A program made the translations under genes and the position numbers. Shown here in pieces: positions 33,595-42,128 of a stretch of 64,000 nucleotides of DNA. The stretch comes from Aeoliella sp052161615. Its GTDB lineage: Bacteria > Planctomycetota > Planctomycetia > Pirellulales > Lacipirellulaceae. Location of the stretch: positions 1,302,001 through 1,366,000 of the forward strand of contig NZ_CP197417.1 in NCBI RefSeq assembly GCF_052161615.1, read 5' to 3'. Below the pieces are notes generated by a model that did not search any database, was not told the DNA's origin, and worked only from the letters and a program-made list of their open reading frames with translations. How positions within the stretch are numbered: position 1 is the stretch's first letter; each line of letters opens with the position of its first letter.

Positions 33595-34755
33595 ATGGAT
33601 GGCGACGAGTTACCGCATGTTGCCGTACTTGTAGATACTGCGACTGGCTGGGGTCGGCGGGTAGTGCGTGGCGTTATCCGTTACTCGGATAAACACGGCC
33701 CATGGCATTTAACGGTTGAAGCGCGAGGCCAGGCCGAGGCACTGCGCTTGCCGCCGGGTTGGCGAGGCGATGGAATCATTGCGAGGATCACCTCGAAGCA
33801 GATGCTACGTGCAATGAAGGCGACGCGACTGCCGGTAGTCAATGTTTCCGCAGTGCATCTTTCGAACAACTGTTTCCCTCAAGTGACCACCAATTACTTT
33901 GAATCCGCTGCGCTAGCGCTGCAGCATTTCCGCGATCGAGGATTGGTACGATTCGGCTACGCCGGCCTTCCAGAAACAGACTACGGTAGGCGTCACCGAG
34001 ATGCGTTTGTCGGGGTTGTCGAAGACGCTGGATACGGGTGCGATGTTTACACCCCATCGAAAACTACGGCCACTGCTGGGCATGCGGCTCAGTTAAAACA
34101 CAAAGCCGCCTGGCTGCGGTCCCTTCCGCGCCCCGTCGGCATCTTCACTTGGGCGACGACCGCTGGAGCTAACCTGCTCGAGGCATGTCGGCTTGCACGC
34201 CTTTCGGTACCGTACGAGGTGGCTGTGTTGGGAGGTGCCGACGATGAGTTGCTTTGCGATGCCTCGTGGCCATCGCTCTCTGCGATCAACGTGCCGGCGG
34301 AACAGATTGGGCACGAGGCGGCGCGCAGCTTGGATCAGATGATGAGGGAGGGCCGAAGTCCACAACCACAGCTACTCCTGTCGCCGACCGGCGTCGTGTC
34401 GCGGCGATCCACGGATACGTTGGCAATAGATGATCCAGATGTCGTCCAAGCTCTTCGAGTCATTCGCGCCAAAGCATGTGGCCCGATTCAGATTAGTGAC
34501 ATATTGAAGGTCGTGCCCGTCTCGCGTAGCTCACTAGAACGCAAGTTTAGGCAAGCACTCTCGCGGTCTCCCACAGAGGAGATTCGCAGAGTGCGGATGG
34601 CGAAGGCGAAGTCGCTGCTCGCGGAGACTAGCATGTCGATGCAAGAAGTTGCTGACGCCTGTGGCTTTGCAACCTACAACTACCTGACACGTGTCTTCAC
34701 CAATGAGAACGGTGTCACGCCGCGAGAGTTTCGTCGCAGTGTTCAAGGCCGCTAG
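33595..34755 (+). CDS. XylR-type regulator (LacI-like sensor fused to AraC DNA-binding domain)
   Basis: A 386-residue regulator. The ATG at 33595 follows AGGCGGTGA; a TTG one codon earlier is also open. Residues about 8-270 form a LacI/GalR-type periplasmic-binding-protein-like sensor (VAVLVDTATGWGRRVVRGVIRY, DGIIARI, LPVVNVSA, AVLGGADDELLCDASWPSLSAINVP). Residues about 285-386 are an AraC DNA-binding domain (QISDILKVVPVSRSSLERKF, SMQEVADACGFATYNYLTRVF, GVTPREFRR). This arrangement is the E. coli XylR type and is expanded in planctomycetes. The upstream region 33307-33594 probably carries its own operator; a 13-mer there (33532-33544) recurs between the two GH78 genes. Confidence 0.9.
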   Translation: MDGDELPHVAVLVDTATGWGRRVVRGVIRYSDKHGPWHLTVEARGQAEALRLPPGWRGDGIIARITSKQMLRAMKATRLPVVNVSAVHLSNNCFPQVTTNYFESAALALQHFRDRGLVRFGYAGLPETDYGRRHRDAFVGVVEDAGYGCDVYTPSKTTATAGHAAQLKHKAAWLRSLPRPVGIFTWATTAGANLLEACRLARLSVPYEVAVLGGADDELLCDASWPSLSAINVPAEQIGHEAARSLDQMMREGRSPQPQLLLSPTGVVSRRSTDTLAIDDPDVVQALRVIRAKACGPIQISDILKVVPVSRSSLERKFRQALSRSPTEEIRRVRMAKAKSLLAETSMSMQEVADACGFATYNYLTRVFTNENGVTPREFRRSVQGR

Positions 34756-34834
34756 AAGGTGCCGGAGTATTGGTAGGTGCGATTTCCTATCAACTTATAG
34801 CCCCTCTCGATACGTTAGAGATCAAGGTTCGCAG

Positions 34835-36106
34835 ATGCCTACTAAGAACATATGGGTCCGCCTTTTCGGGAATTGCTGGTTGAAGCTACCCGTGATTTTG
34901 TGGGTGGCTCTTTTCGTTACCTACTGCTGCAGTGCCGAATCTGAGGAAGTGGAGTGGAATCGAGAAGCGTTCGATTCTCCCCCTGCGTACGCCGAAACGG
35001 ATGCCTACGGTGAGGAAGGTGTACAAGCAATTTTATTCGATGGCGAGGCCTACAAGGGCCGACCGACCAAGGTCTATGCCTATATAGGACTGCCAGATCG
35101 CTCGAAGTTTACGCCTCCCTATGCGGGAGTTGTGTGCGTCCACGGTGGTGGTGGTACGGCGTTTGCGCAATGGGTGCGGATTTGGAATAGCCACGGGTTC
35201 GCGGCGATCGCAATCGACACCAACGGAAGCGTACCCAAGAACGTTCAAGAAAACCCAGATCTATTTCGTCACGAATTTGCAGGCCCCCCGCGTTTTGGGT
35301 TCAATCAGTCTGAAGATTCGCCGCAAGATCAGTGGCCATTTCATGCCGTGTCGGCAATCATTCGGGCCAACTCGCTATTGCGATCTCTTCCCGAAGTCGA
35401 CTCGTCGAAGGTCGGCATAACGGGGATTTCGTGGGGTGGCTATCTCACTAGTTTTGCGGTGGGAGTCGATTCGCGATTCAAGTTCGCCATCCCGGTGTAC
35501 GGCTGCGGATTTCTCGACGAAGGGCCTTCCTGGTCGAAGGCGATTGACGAGTACGGGCACGATAGATGGATGCGACTCTGGGACCCTTCGACCTATCTGC
35601 CCAACGCCAAGTGTCCGATGCTCTGGATCAACGGTACCAACGACAAGCACTACTATCTTCCCATGTTTCAGCAGTCGTACCGCTTGCCGACAGGGCGTCG
35701 CTCCGTATCAATCCGCGTCCGAATGGATCATGGCCATGGTTCCGGCTGGGACCCTCCAGAGATCTACGAGTTCGCCGCTTCTATGGTCGATAAAGGTAGG
35801 CCACTCGTTCAAATTATGAATCAAGTGCACCAGAACGAACACGCATCGGCGAAGTATGTCGCACCTGAAGGTGTTCATGTCGAATCAGCTCGACTTGTCT
35901 ACACGGAAGATCACGGTGATTGGTATGCACGCGAGTGGAAAGAGTTAGAAGCCACCGTCGATACCGAGACATCGACGGTGAGCGCAGGAATACCTACCAA
36001 GGTATCAGTGTACTACTTCAATATTTATGATAGTCGTGGATTGATTGTGAGCTCGGAACACTCAGAGGTTCCTTCCCAAGACGACGACTCTGCTGCCCTT
36101 AAGTAA
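34835..36106 (+). CDS. Exported acetyl xylan esterase-like alpha/beta hydrolase
   Basis: A 423-residue protein from the ATG at 34835 (AAGG upstream); the frame opens earlier at 34691 inside the regulator gene but that part overlaps XylR and is unlikely. A signal anchor or signal peptide (LPVILWVALFVTYCCSA) comes first. The alpha/beta hydrolase features are VVCVHGGGGTAFAQW (oxyanion region), the nucleophile elbow GISWGG, CPMLWINGTNDKH (Asp) and RMDHGHGSGW (His). Such enzymes remove acetyl or other ester groups from polysaccharides. It is followed by more polysaccharide genes, in line with de-esterification outside the cytoplasm. Confidence 0.8.
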   Translation: MPTKNIWVRLFGNCWLKLPVILWVALFVTYCCSAESEEVEWNREAFDSPPAYAETDAYGEEGVQAILFDGEAYKGRPTKVYAYIGLPDRSKFTPPYAGVVCVHGGGGTAFAQWVRIWNSHGFAAIAIDTNGSVPKNVQENPDLFRHEFAGPPRFGFNQSEDSPQDQWPFHAVSAIIRANSLLRSLPEVDSSKVGITGISWGGYLTSFAVGVDSRFKFAIPVYGCGFLDEGPSWSKAIDEYGHDRWMRLWDPSTYLPNAKCPMLWINGTNDKHYYLPMFQQSYRLPTGRRSVSIRVRMDHGHGSGWDPPEIYEFAASMVDKGRPLVQIMNQVHQNEHASAKYVAPEGVHVESARLVYTEDHGDWYAREWKELEATVDTETSTVSAGIPTKVSVYYFNIYDSRGLIVSSEHSEVPSQDDDSAALK

Positions 36107-36475
36107 CTAGAAGAGAGGCACGCGCAGGGGTGACGCACTTGGCTCGACGTTGCGACGTAAACAGACATATTCTTGACAAGGTTTGTCATTGCCCCGTACC
36201 TCCTGGGCTGCGACTATGCAGAGTGTCAGTCTGATGGTTCTTCGACGTATCTAGCGAGTTTGCGGGCGGCTCCTCCACGAGTTGTTCTCTACGGCCGAAA
36301 TCCAGGGTTGCTTTCGGCGACTGCGGGAATTAAGGCGGTGAAGGCGAATCTTTAGGGCGAGCATGTCCACGGATTCGAAGTTCTGCGCGCCATCGCGTCA
36401 GTCCGCGAAACATTCAGTGTAGCTAACACGGCGTCTCAATCTCGATCCAGTGCACATTATCTTGGGAGCCATGCA
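36107..36475. other. Spacer before the second Gfo/Idh/MocA gene
   Basis: No gene is supported. A perfect 7-bp stem-loop, GCCGAAA (36294-36300) with TTTCGGC (36312-36318) across 11 bases, may be a terminator for the esterase transcript or part of the leader of the next gene, whose ATG at 36476 has GGGAG upstream. Confidence 0.35.
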
Positions 36476-37561
36476 ATGAACCGCCGAAACTTTATCACCC
36501 AAGCAGTAGGAGGGGCTGTTGCCAGTTCCGCCCTAATGGCGATGCAGCGAAGCGCTTTGGCGGGATCTGACAGCCCATCTAGGATTCGTGTTGGCGTGAT
36601 TGGTACGGCGCATTCCCATGCCGCCGGCAAGGTGGCTGCCATGCGTGATCTGACCGAAGACTTCGAAATCGTTGGTGTCGTGGAAAGAGATCCAAAACTG
36701 CGAGAAGCTGCGGAGTCGCTTCCCGAGTATGCAGGCCTCTCCTGGATGAATGAGAAGGAGCTTTATGCCCAGGACGGCCTGCGTGCTGTACTGGTGGAGA
36801 CCGAATTCGTTGACCTCATCCCCACCGCTGCCAATGCCGTCAATCGGGGCTTGTCGGTACATGTAGATAAGCCACCAGGTAGGTCGGTGCGCGAGCTAGC
36901 GGATTTGTTCGCAGCAGCGGACAGCCGACGGGTTCAGGTCCAGATTGGTTACATGCTGCGTTACAACCCGGCTTTTGAGTTTTGCTTTCGAGCGGTGCGC
37001 GAAGGGTGGCTCGGTAGAGTCTTTGAGCTCAACACGACCATGAGCACGGTGCGTCCGGCGGAGCGCCGGGCGACGCACTACGAGCCGCTCGGGGGCGCAA
37101 TGTTTGACCTTGGTAGTCATGTGATCGACGCGGTTGTCACGGTTCTAGGGGTGCCAACAAAGGTCCATGCTTTCGGACAGAGACTCTATCCGAAGCAGGA
37201 CGATGTGGTCGACAACCAGTTAGCCGTGTTCGAGTATCCCGAAGCATTGGCGACCGTGCGAGCGACCTTTGTCGAGCCATTCGCAGGCGATCGGCGTCAG
37301 TTTGTAGTGTGTGGCGAAAAAGGGACTGTCGAGATTCGTCCGCTCGAAGAGCCGAAACTCAAGCTGACGTTGGCCGAACCCGTCGGCGGATTCAGCGCCG
37401 GTCACAACGAGATCGAATTGGCGAAAATGCAAGGAAGATATCACGACCAGCTTCGCGATTTTGCCGCTACCGTGCGAGGTGATTCCGTGTCACGCTGGTC
37501 GGCAGACCATGATCTAGCCGTTCAGAAAGCCTTACTTCTGGCTAGTGGAATAGTCAGGTAA
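36476..37561 (+). CDS. Tat-exported Gfo/Idh/MocA family oxidoreductase (variant nucleotide motif)
   Basis: A 361-residue protein with a twin-arginine-like leader (NRRNFITQAVGGAVASSALMA). The nucleotide-binding loop is unusual: VGVIGTAHSHAAGK instead of GxGxxG, a form known from a subgroup with HSH in the loop. The catalytic Lys is in VHVDKPPGRS (DKP instead of EKP) and the C-terminal domain has GGAMFDLGSHVIDAV. It may bind NAD(P) differently or be more specialised, but dehydrogenase or hydrolase activity on sugars remains the family expectation. It precedes the two sulfatase genes by 49 bases and is probably in the same transcript. Confidence 0.85.
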   Translation: MNRRNFITQAVGGAVASSALMAMQRSALAGSDSPSRIRVGVIGTAHSHAAGKVAAMRDLTEDFEIVGVVERDPKLREAAESLPEYAGLSWMNEKELYAQDGLRAVLVETEFVDLIPTAANAVNRGLSVHVDKPPGRSVRELADLFAAADSRRVQVQIGYMLRYNPAFEFCFRAVREGWLGRVFELNTTMSTVRPAERRATHYEPLGGAMFDLGSHVIDAVVTVLGVPTKVHAFGQRLYPKQDDVVDNQLAVFEYPEALATVRATFVEPFAGDRRQFVVCGEKGTVEIRPLEEPKLKLTLAEPVGGFSAGHNEIELAKMQGRYHDQLRDFAATVRGDSVSRWSADHDLAVQKALLLASGIVR

Positions 37562-37610
37562 ATCAGCGAGCCTAAACGCATGCTAGTGGCGCTAAACAGG
37601 AGTAGTCGCA

Positions 37611-38906
37611 GTGTACTTTAAGTGGTTCACCATTGGTGTTGTGCTTATCCTGCCGGTGGGATTGCAGGCTGAGTTGATGGCCAAGCAAAACGTCGTCATT
37701 ATTCTCGCCGACGACGTGGGACGCGAAGTTCTGGGATGTTACGGAGGCACGTCGTACAAGACGCCTCGGATCGATGAGTTGGCAGCTAGTGGCACTCGGT
37801 TCGAGCAGTGTTATGTGATGCCGATGTGCCATCCAACTCGCATTGCACTCCTAACTGGACAATATCCCTTTCGTTTGGGACACCCTGAATGGATGACCTT
37901 TCCTAAAGCAGCAGAGGCTCACACGATTGCCCACACCTTCCAGCGTGCTGGCTACAGGACGTGTGTATCGGGGAAGTGGCAGCTCGCATTGATTAGTGAA
38001 GATCGGGATCATCCGCATCGCCTCGGCTTCGACGAGTACTGCGTTACCGGGTGGCATGAAGGACCCTGGTTCTACAATCCGCTTATTTGGGAGAACGGCG
38101 AAGTGCGGAGCGACACTGCCCATCGCTACGGGCCGGATGTCGAATGCGATTATGTGGTCGATTTCATAGGGCGCCAGGGAAGTGAGCCCTTCTTCATTTA
38201 CTACTCGATGACGTTGTGCCATGCCGAGACCAATGATCTTGAGAAACCGGCCCCTTATGGACCCAATGGTCGCTACGACACGTACGCGGAAATGGTGCCG
38301 AAAATGGACCACTGCGTTGGACGAGTCCTCGACGCCCTGGAGGGACAAGGTCTACGTGATAACACTCTGGTCCTGTTCTTGGGCGACAATGGCACTGCCA
38401 AAGTGAACTTGATTCGCGCAGAGGGTCAGCGCTTCGTCTACGAAGATGTCTACTCCGAGATGGGTGGACGCAAGATAGCCGGTGGAAAGGGTACGCTAAC
38501 AGACTGGGGCACTCGGGTACCTTTGATTGCTAGTCAGCCGGGTGCAATTGAGTCTGGCCAAGTAAGCGACGATCTTGTTAGCATCGTCGACTTCATGCCA
38601 TCCGCCGCTGCGTTGCTGGGTGTAGAACTTCCGCGCGAAGTTAGGCTTGACGGTCAGACCATTCCTGCAATCGACGGGCAAGGTTCGCCGCGAGAGTTTG
38701 TATTTTGCGAACATCACCTTGGTGGAAGTTTCGTCCGCAATCAACGATGGAAGCTCTACGACGATGGAAGACTCTACGATATGGAGCACGACCCTGACGA
38801 ATCGCATGCCTTAGAGTTCGCCAATCAAAGTGACGAAGTCGCCAAGACGAGGCATCGGTTGCAGGAGCATCTTGTGCGCCTCGGCTACACCGCGCCTCGG
38901 AAGTAG
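37611..38906 (+). CDS. Cys-type sulfatase (S1 family)
   Basis: A 431-residue exported sulfatase starting with GTG at 37611, preceded by AGGAG at 37600. The signal peptide is short (FTIGVVLILPVGLQA). The formylglycine motif is C73-H-P-T-R77 in the sequence MCHPTRIALLTG. The metal Asp pair is ADDVG (34-35), and CVSGKWQLA and LGDNGTA supply further site residues. It needs a formylglycine-generating enzyme, which is not in the window. The context with rhamnosidases suggests removal of sulfate from a sulfated polysaccharide. It is followed 34 bases later by a second sulfatase. Confidence 0.9.
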   Translation: MYFKWFTIGVVLILPVGLQAELMAKQNVVIILADDVGREVLGCYGGTSYKTPRIDELAASGTRFEQCYVMPMCHPTRIALLTGQYPFRLGHPEWMTFPKAAEAHTIAHTFQRAGYRTCVSGKWQLALISEDRDHPHRLGFDEYCVTGWHEGPWFYNPLIWENGEVRSDTAHRYGPDVECDYVVDFIGRQGSEPFFIYYSMTLCHAETNDLEKPAPYGPNGRYDTYAEMVPKMDHCVGRVLDALEGQGLRDNTLVLFLGDNGTAKVNLIRAEGQRFVYEDVYSEMGGRKIAGGKGTLTDWGTRVPLIASQPGAIESGQVSDDLVSIVDFMPSAAALLGVELPREVRLDGQTIPAIDGQGSPREFVFCEHHLGGSFVRNQRWKLYDDGRLYDMEHDPDESHALEFANQSDEVAKTRHRLQEHLVRLGYTAPRK

Positions 38907-38940
38907 CTGCTCGTGCCATCCCTACCAAGAGAAAACATAG

Positions 38941-40410
38941 ATGAGTCTGCTCGGTGTGACAGTGCGCGATCGCCATATTGGTGTCGCGTGGATGATCTTG
39001 ATGGCACTAAGTTGCTTGAACAGCAAGGCTGCCTCCGCTGAAGGTGGGGCTACTGCCCATATCGACTCTCGGTTAAACGTCATCATCCTTTACGCGGATG
39101 ACATGGGTTGGGGCGATCTTGGGTGCCAGGGGCATCCTTACGTACAAACCCCATGTATCGATCGACTAGCTGTCGAAGGCTGCCGACTCGAGCAGTTCTA
39201 CGTCACTGCGCCTGTCTGCTCCCCGTCGCGGGCGGGACTCCTTACCGGACGCATCCAGAACCGGTTCGGTATGCAGCATCTGATTCGTGAGCAAGGCCCG
39301 CAAGTTTTTCACCACGTGCCGGTAGCGGAGCCATCACTTCCACGGTTGCTGCAATCGGCCGGGTATCGCACGGCACATATCGGGAAATGGCATCTCAGTT
39401 TTCTGGGGCATGATGACGAGCCTTCCATGCAAGACTACGGCTATGACTACTCCATGGTGCTTGGTGCCTCTCGGCATGGAAGCTACCGCGACTCGAAGTG
39501 GAGACGCAACGGTAAGGAGTATGAGACGCCCAACCGCTGGACTGCGGAAGTATACGTTGATGAAGCAATTGAATTCATTGCCGGCGCTCCGAAGCAGCCA
39601 TTTTTTATAAATCTATGGAGCTTTGCTCCACATCAAGAGGTGGACTGCGCGGAGAAGTACCGCGACATGTATAGCGCACGACCGGAGAGCGAACAGTATT
39701 TCTGCGGTGCGATAACCCAGATGGATGAGCAGTATGGACGACTTCTCGATTACCTCAAGGAAAGCGGCCTGGACAAATCCACGATCGTGATCTTTTCGAG
39801 CGATAATGGCCCCGAGCCACATCTTATTCCTTGGAGCGACCGAGCGCGAGGCTCGACTGGCGGATTGCGAGGTGGCAAGCATTATCTCTACGACGGAGGG
39901 ATACGGGTACCTGGTATCATTCGGTGGCCCGGTGTGACTCGTCCAGGGAGTCAGTCGCGCGAGGTAAGCTGGACTCCAGACTTGCTGGCGACGCTTTGCG
40001 CCGCCAACAACATCTCGACCGATGGGAGCTACCCGCTGGATGGTGTCGATATACGTCCCGTACTACAGGGGGACGCGGTCCAACGGGCGCAGCCGCTCTT
40101 TTGGCAGTTCCCATTTGGTGTGGTCCTGCGCGACGACACACGGGCGGCTGCTCCCGGCTTGGCCCTGCGCGACGGTGTTTGGAAGCTCCACTGTAATTCG
40201 GAATACGAAGAGGTGGAGTTGTATAACATGGACATCGACCCGAATGAGAAATGGAACATGAGGGACGAGTACCCAGAAGTAGTTGATAGGCTAATGGCTA
40301 AGATGGTTCAACTCCACAATGCAGTGAATGGACCCTACTCGAAGACTGCAAATACTCTCAATCAAAAGATGCTCGATCGCAATCAAGCGGTGCGCGAATT
40401 GTCTGACTAG
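38941..40410 (+). CDS. Cys-type sulfatase (S1 family), second copy
   Basis: A 489-residue exported sulfatase. A hydrophobic leader (GVAWMILMALSCLNSKA) is followed by the catalytic motif C93-S-P-S-R97 in VCSPSRAGLLTGR. The metal ligands lie in YADDMGWGDLG (52-62) and SSDNGPEP; TAHIGKWHL and GGLRGGKHYLYDGGIRVPG are family signatures. Its body differs clearly from the first sulfatase, so the two probably act on different sulfate positions or residues. It lies between the first sulfatase and the acetylesterase, all rightward with short gaps. Confidence 0.92.
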   Translation: MSLLGVTVRDRHIGVAWMILMALSCLNSKAASAEGGATAHIDSRLNVIILYADDMGWGDLGCQGHPYVQTPCIDRLAVEGCRLEQFYVTAPVCSPSRAGLLTGRIQNRFGMQHLIREQGPQVFHHVPVAEPSLPRLLQSAGYRTAHIGKWHLSFLGHDDEPSMQDYGYDYSMVLGASRHGSYRDSKWRRNGKEYETPNRWTAEVYVDEAIEFIAGAPKQPFFINLWSFAPHQEVDCAEKYRDMYSARPESEQYFCGAITQMDEQYGRLLDYLKESGLDKSTIVIFSSDNGPEPHLIPWSDRARGSTGGLRGGKHYLYDGGIRVPGIIRWPGVTRPGSQSREVSWTPDLLATLCAANNISTDGSYPLDGVDIRPVLQGDAVQRAQPLFWQFPFGVVLRDDTRAAAPGLALRDGVWKLHCNSEYEEVELYNMDIDPNEKWNMRDEYPEVVDRLMAKMVQLHNAVNGPYSKTANTLNQKMLDRNQAVRELSD

Positions 40411-40436
40411 GTCGGTATCTTCTCAACAACAGGTGG

Positions 40437-41957
40437 ATGATGAAGTCAATTCTAGGACTCGCCGCGCTTTCGCTGCTGCTGCACCTCAACGCGTTCGAAG
40501 CGCACGCAGAGGTCAAGCTTGGGACCTTATTGTCCGACGGTGCTGTGCTCCAACGTGATAAGCCTGTCGCCATTTGGGGATCAGCGACTCCAGGAGAACA
40601 GGTCACGGTGGAGTTCGCCGACCAGAAGCAAGACGGAGTGGCTAATGCAAAAGGGTCTTGGTTGATTCGCCTCGCACCGCTTGCCGCCAGTTCGCAACCG
40701 CGGGAATTGAAAGTTCGTGGTGAGAACGAGATTGTGCTGCGAGATGTTCTAGTTGGGGATGTATGGCTTTGTTCGGGGCAGTCCAATATGAACCTACCAT
40801 TGGATTCGACCGAAGGAGGTGATCAGGAGATTGCCGCTGCTAGAGATCCGCTACTCCGTTACTTCGAAGTGAAGTCAGCTATTCTCGAAGAGCCCTCGGA
40901 GTTCGCAGACGGAGTCTGGCAGTCTTGCTCGCCCGACCTTGCGAGGCGATTCACTGCCGTAGGATTTCATTTCGCCAAAGAACTGCGATCCGAGTTGGGC
41001 GTTCCTGTTGGGATCATTAAGGCCACTTTGGGTGGGAGCCCCATCGAGGGGTGGATGGCTGCTGAAAGCCTTTACGACGAGCCCGCGGCTATCCCTGCTT
41101 TCGATGAGTGGCAACGATTAGAGCATGCCTATCAACAACGAGCGCAGCAACACCGCCAAGATGTTAGCCAATGGGAGGGGCGAAGAGATGCTGCCAAGCT
41201 GTCCGGAGTAGAATTCACCGAAGCTCGACCCACGCGACCGTGGGAGGATAGCGATCGCAATAAGCCGGGTGGCCTCTACAACGGGTTTATCCACCCTCTC
41301 GAACCCTACACACTAGCGGGCATTCTTTGGTATCAGGGGGAGGGAAACGTACCGCGACCTGCGGAGTACAAAGTTCTTTTTCCAAAGATGATCGGCCACT
41401 GGCGTGAGGCATTCCAGCAGCCCGAACTCCCCTTCTTGTTCGTTCAGTTGCCAAACTATGACCAGCACGACGATCTGACCAAAGAGTCGTGGCCGCGTCT
41501 GCGAGAGGCACAGACGGCCGCGCTGCGGTTGGAGGATGTGGGCATGGCCGTGACTATCGACATTGGAGATTCTGTCGATCTACATCCACGCAACAAGCGC
41601 GATGTTGGCAGGCGCCTCTCACTTATTGCGTTGAAGCAAGTATACGGACGCGACGTGCAGGATAGAGGGCCCGTACTCGCGGACGTTCAGTACGGCGCTT
41701 CGGAGGTCCGTCTTGAGTTCGATAACGCAAACGGACTTGTCGCGCGTGGGAACCTCAGCGACTTGTTTACCGTTGCTGGACCTGACAGAAAGTTCTTCCC
41801 GGCTACCGCCCGTATCGAGGGCGATAAAGTGTCACTGTCATCCCCGCAAGTCCCACGACCAGTCGCAGTTCGCATGAACTGGATAAATGACCCGCAATCC
41901 TCGCTTAGAAACTCGGCTGGGCTCCCAGCGGCTCCGTTTCGAACGGATAAGTGGTGA
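40437..41957 (+). CDS. Sialate O-acetylesterase-like carbohydrate esterase (SGNH family)
   Basis: A 506-residue exported enzyme with AGGTGG upstream of its ATG. A signal peptide ends near EAHAE. The N-terminal beta domain is followed by the SGNH catalytic domain: nucleophile S116 in CSGQSNMNLPL, VGIIKATLGGSPIEGWM, GILWYQGEGN and the Asp-His block in DLHPRNK. Family members remove O-acetyl groups from sialic acid, pectin or xylan. With two sulfatases just upstream and rhamnosidases nearby, de-acetylation of a decorated polysaccharide is the likeliest role. Confidence 0.9.
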   Translation: MMKSILGLAALSLLLHLNAFEAHAEVKLGTLLSDGAVLQRDKPVAIWGSATPGEQVTVEFADQKQDGVANAKGSWLIRLAPLAASSQPRELKVRGENEIVLRDVLVGDVWLCSGQSNMNLPLDSTEGGDQEIAAARDPLLRYFEVKSAILEEPSEFADGVWQSCSPDLARRFTAVGFHFAKELRSELGVPVGIIKATLGGSPIEGWMAAESLYDEPAAIPAFDEWQRLEHAYQQRAQQHRQDVSQWEGRRDAAKLSGVEFTEARPTRPWEDSDRNKPGGLYNGFIHPLEPYTLAGILWYQGEGNVPRPAEYKVLFPKMIGHWREAFQQPELPFLFVQLPNYDQHDDLTKESWPRLREAQTAALRLEDVGMAVTIDIGDSVDLHPRNKRDVGRRLSLIALKQVYGRDVQDRGPVLADVQYGASEVRLEFDNANGLVARGNLSDLFTVAGPDRKFFPATARIEGDKVSLSSPQVPRPVAVRMNWINDPQSSLRNSAGLPAAPFRTDKW

Positions 41958-42128
41958 AGTACCGGTATCCTGCGGGCAAAGGTTCAACGTAGGTCGAGGC
42001 TTTGCCAAGACGCTAAGAGTATCGCGAACACATGCGATATGTTTTTGGCAACCATCGGCATTTACCGGTGATCTTCAGCTCACGAAAATTAGGTCGTCAA
42101 CGGAGTACTATCAACCTTAGAGCGTCCG

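Noticed and set aside
34691..34834. 5' extension of the esterase frame
   Set aside because: It overlaps the end of the XylR-type gene and would put 48 residues before the signal peptide; the ATG at 34835 is preferred.
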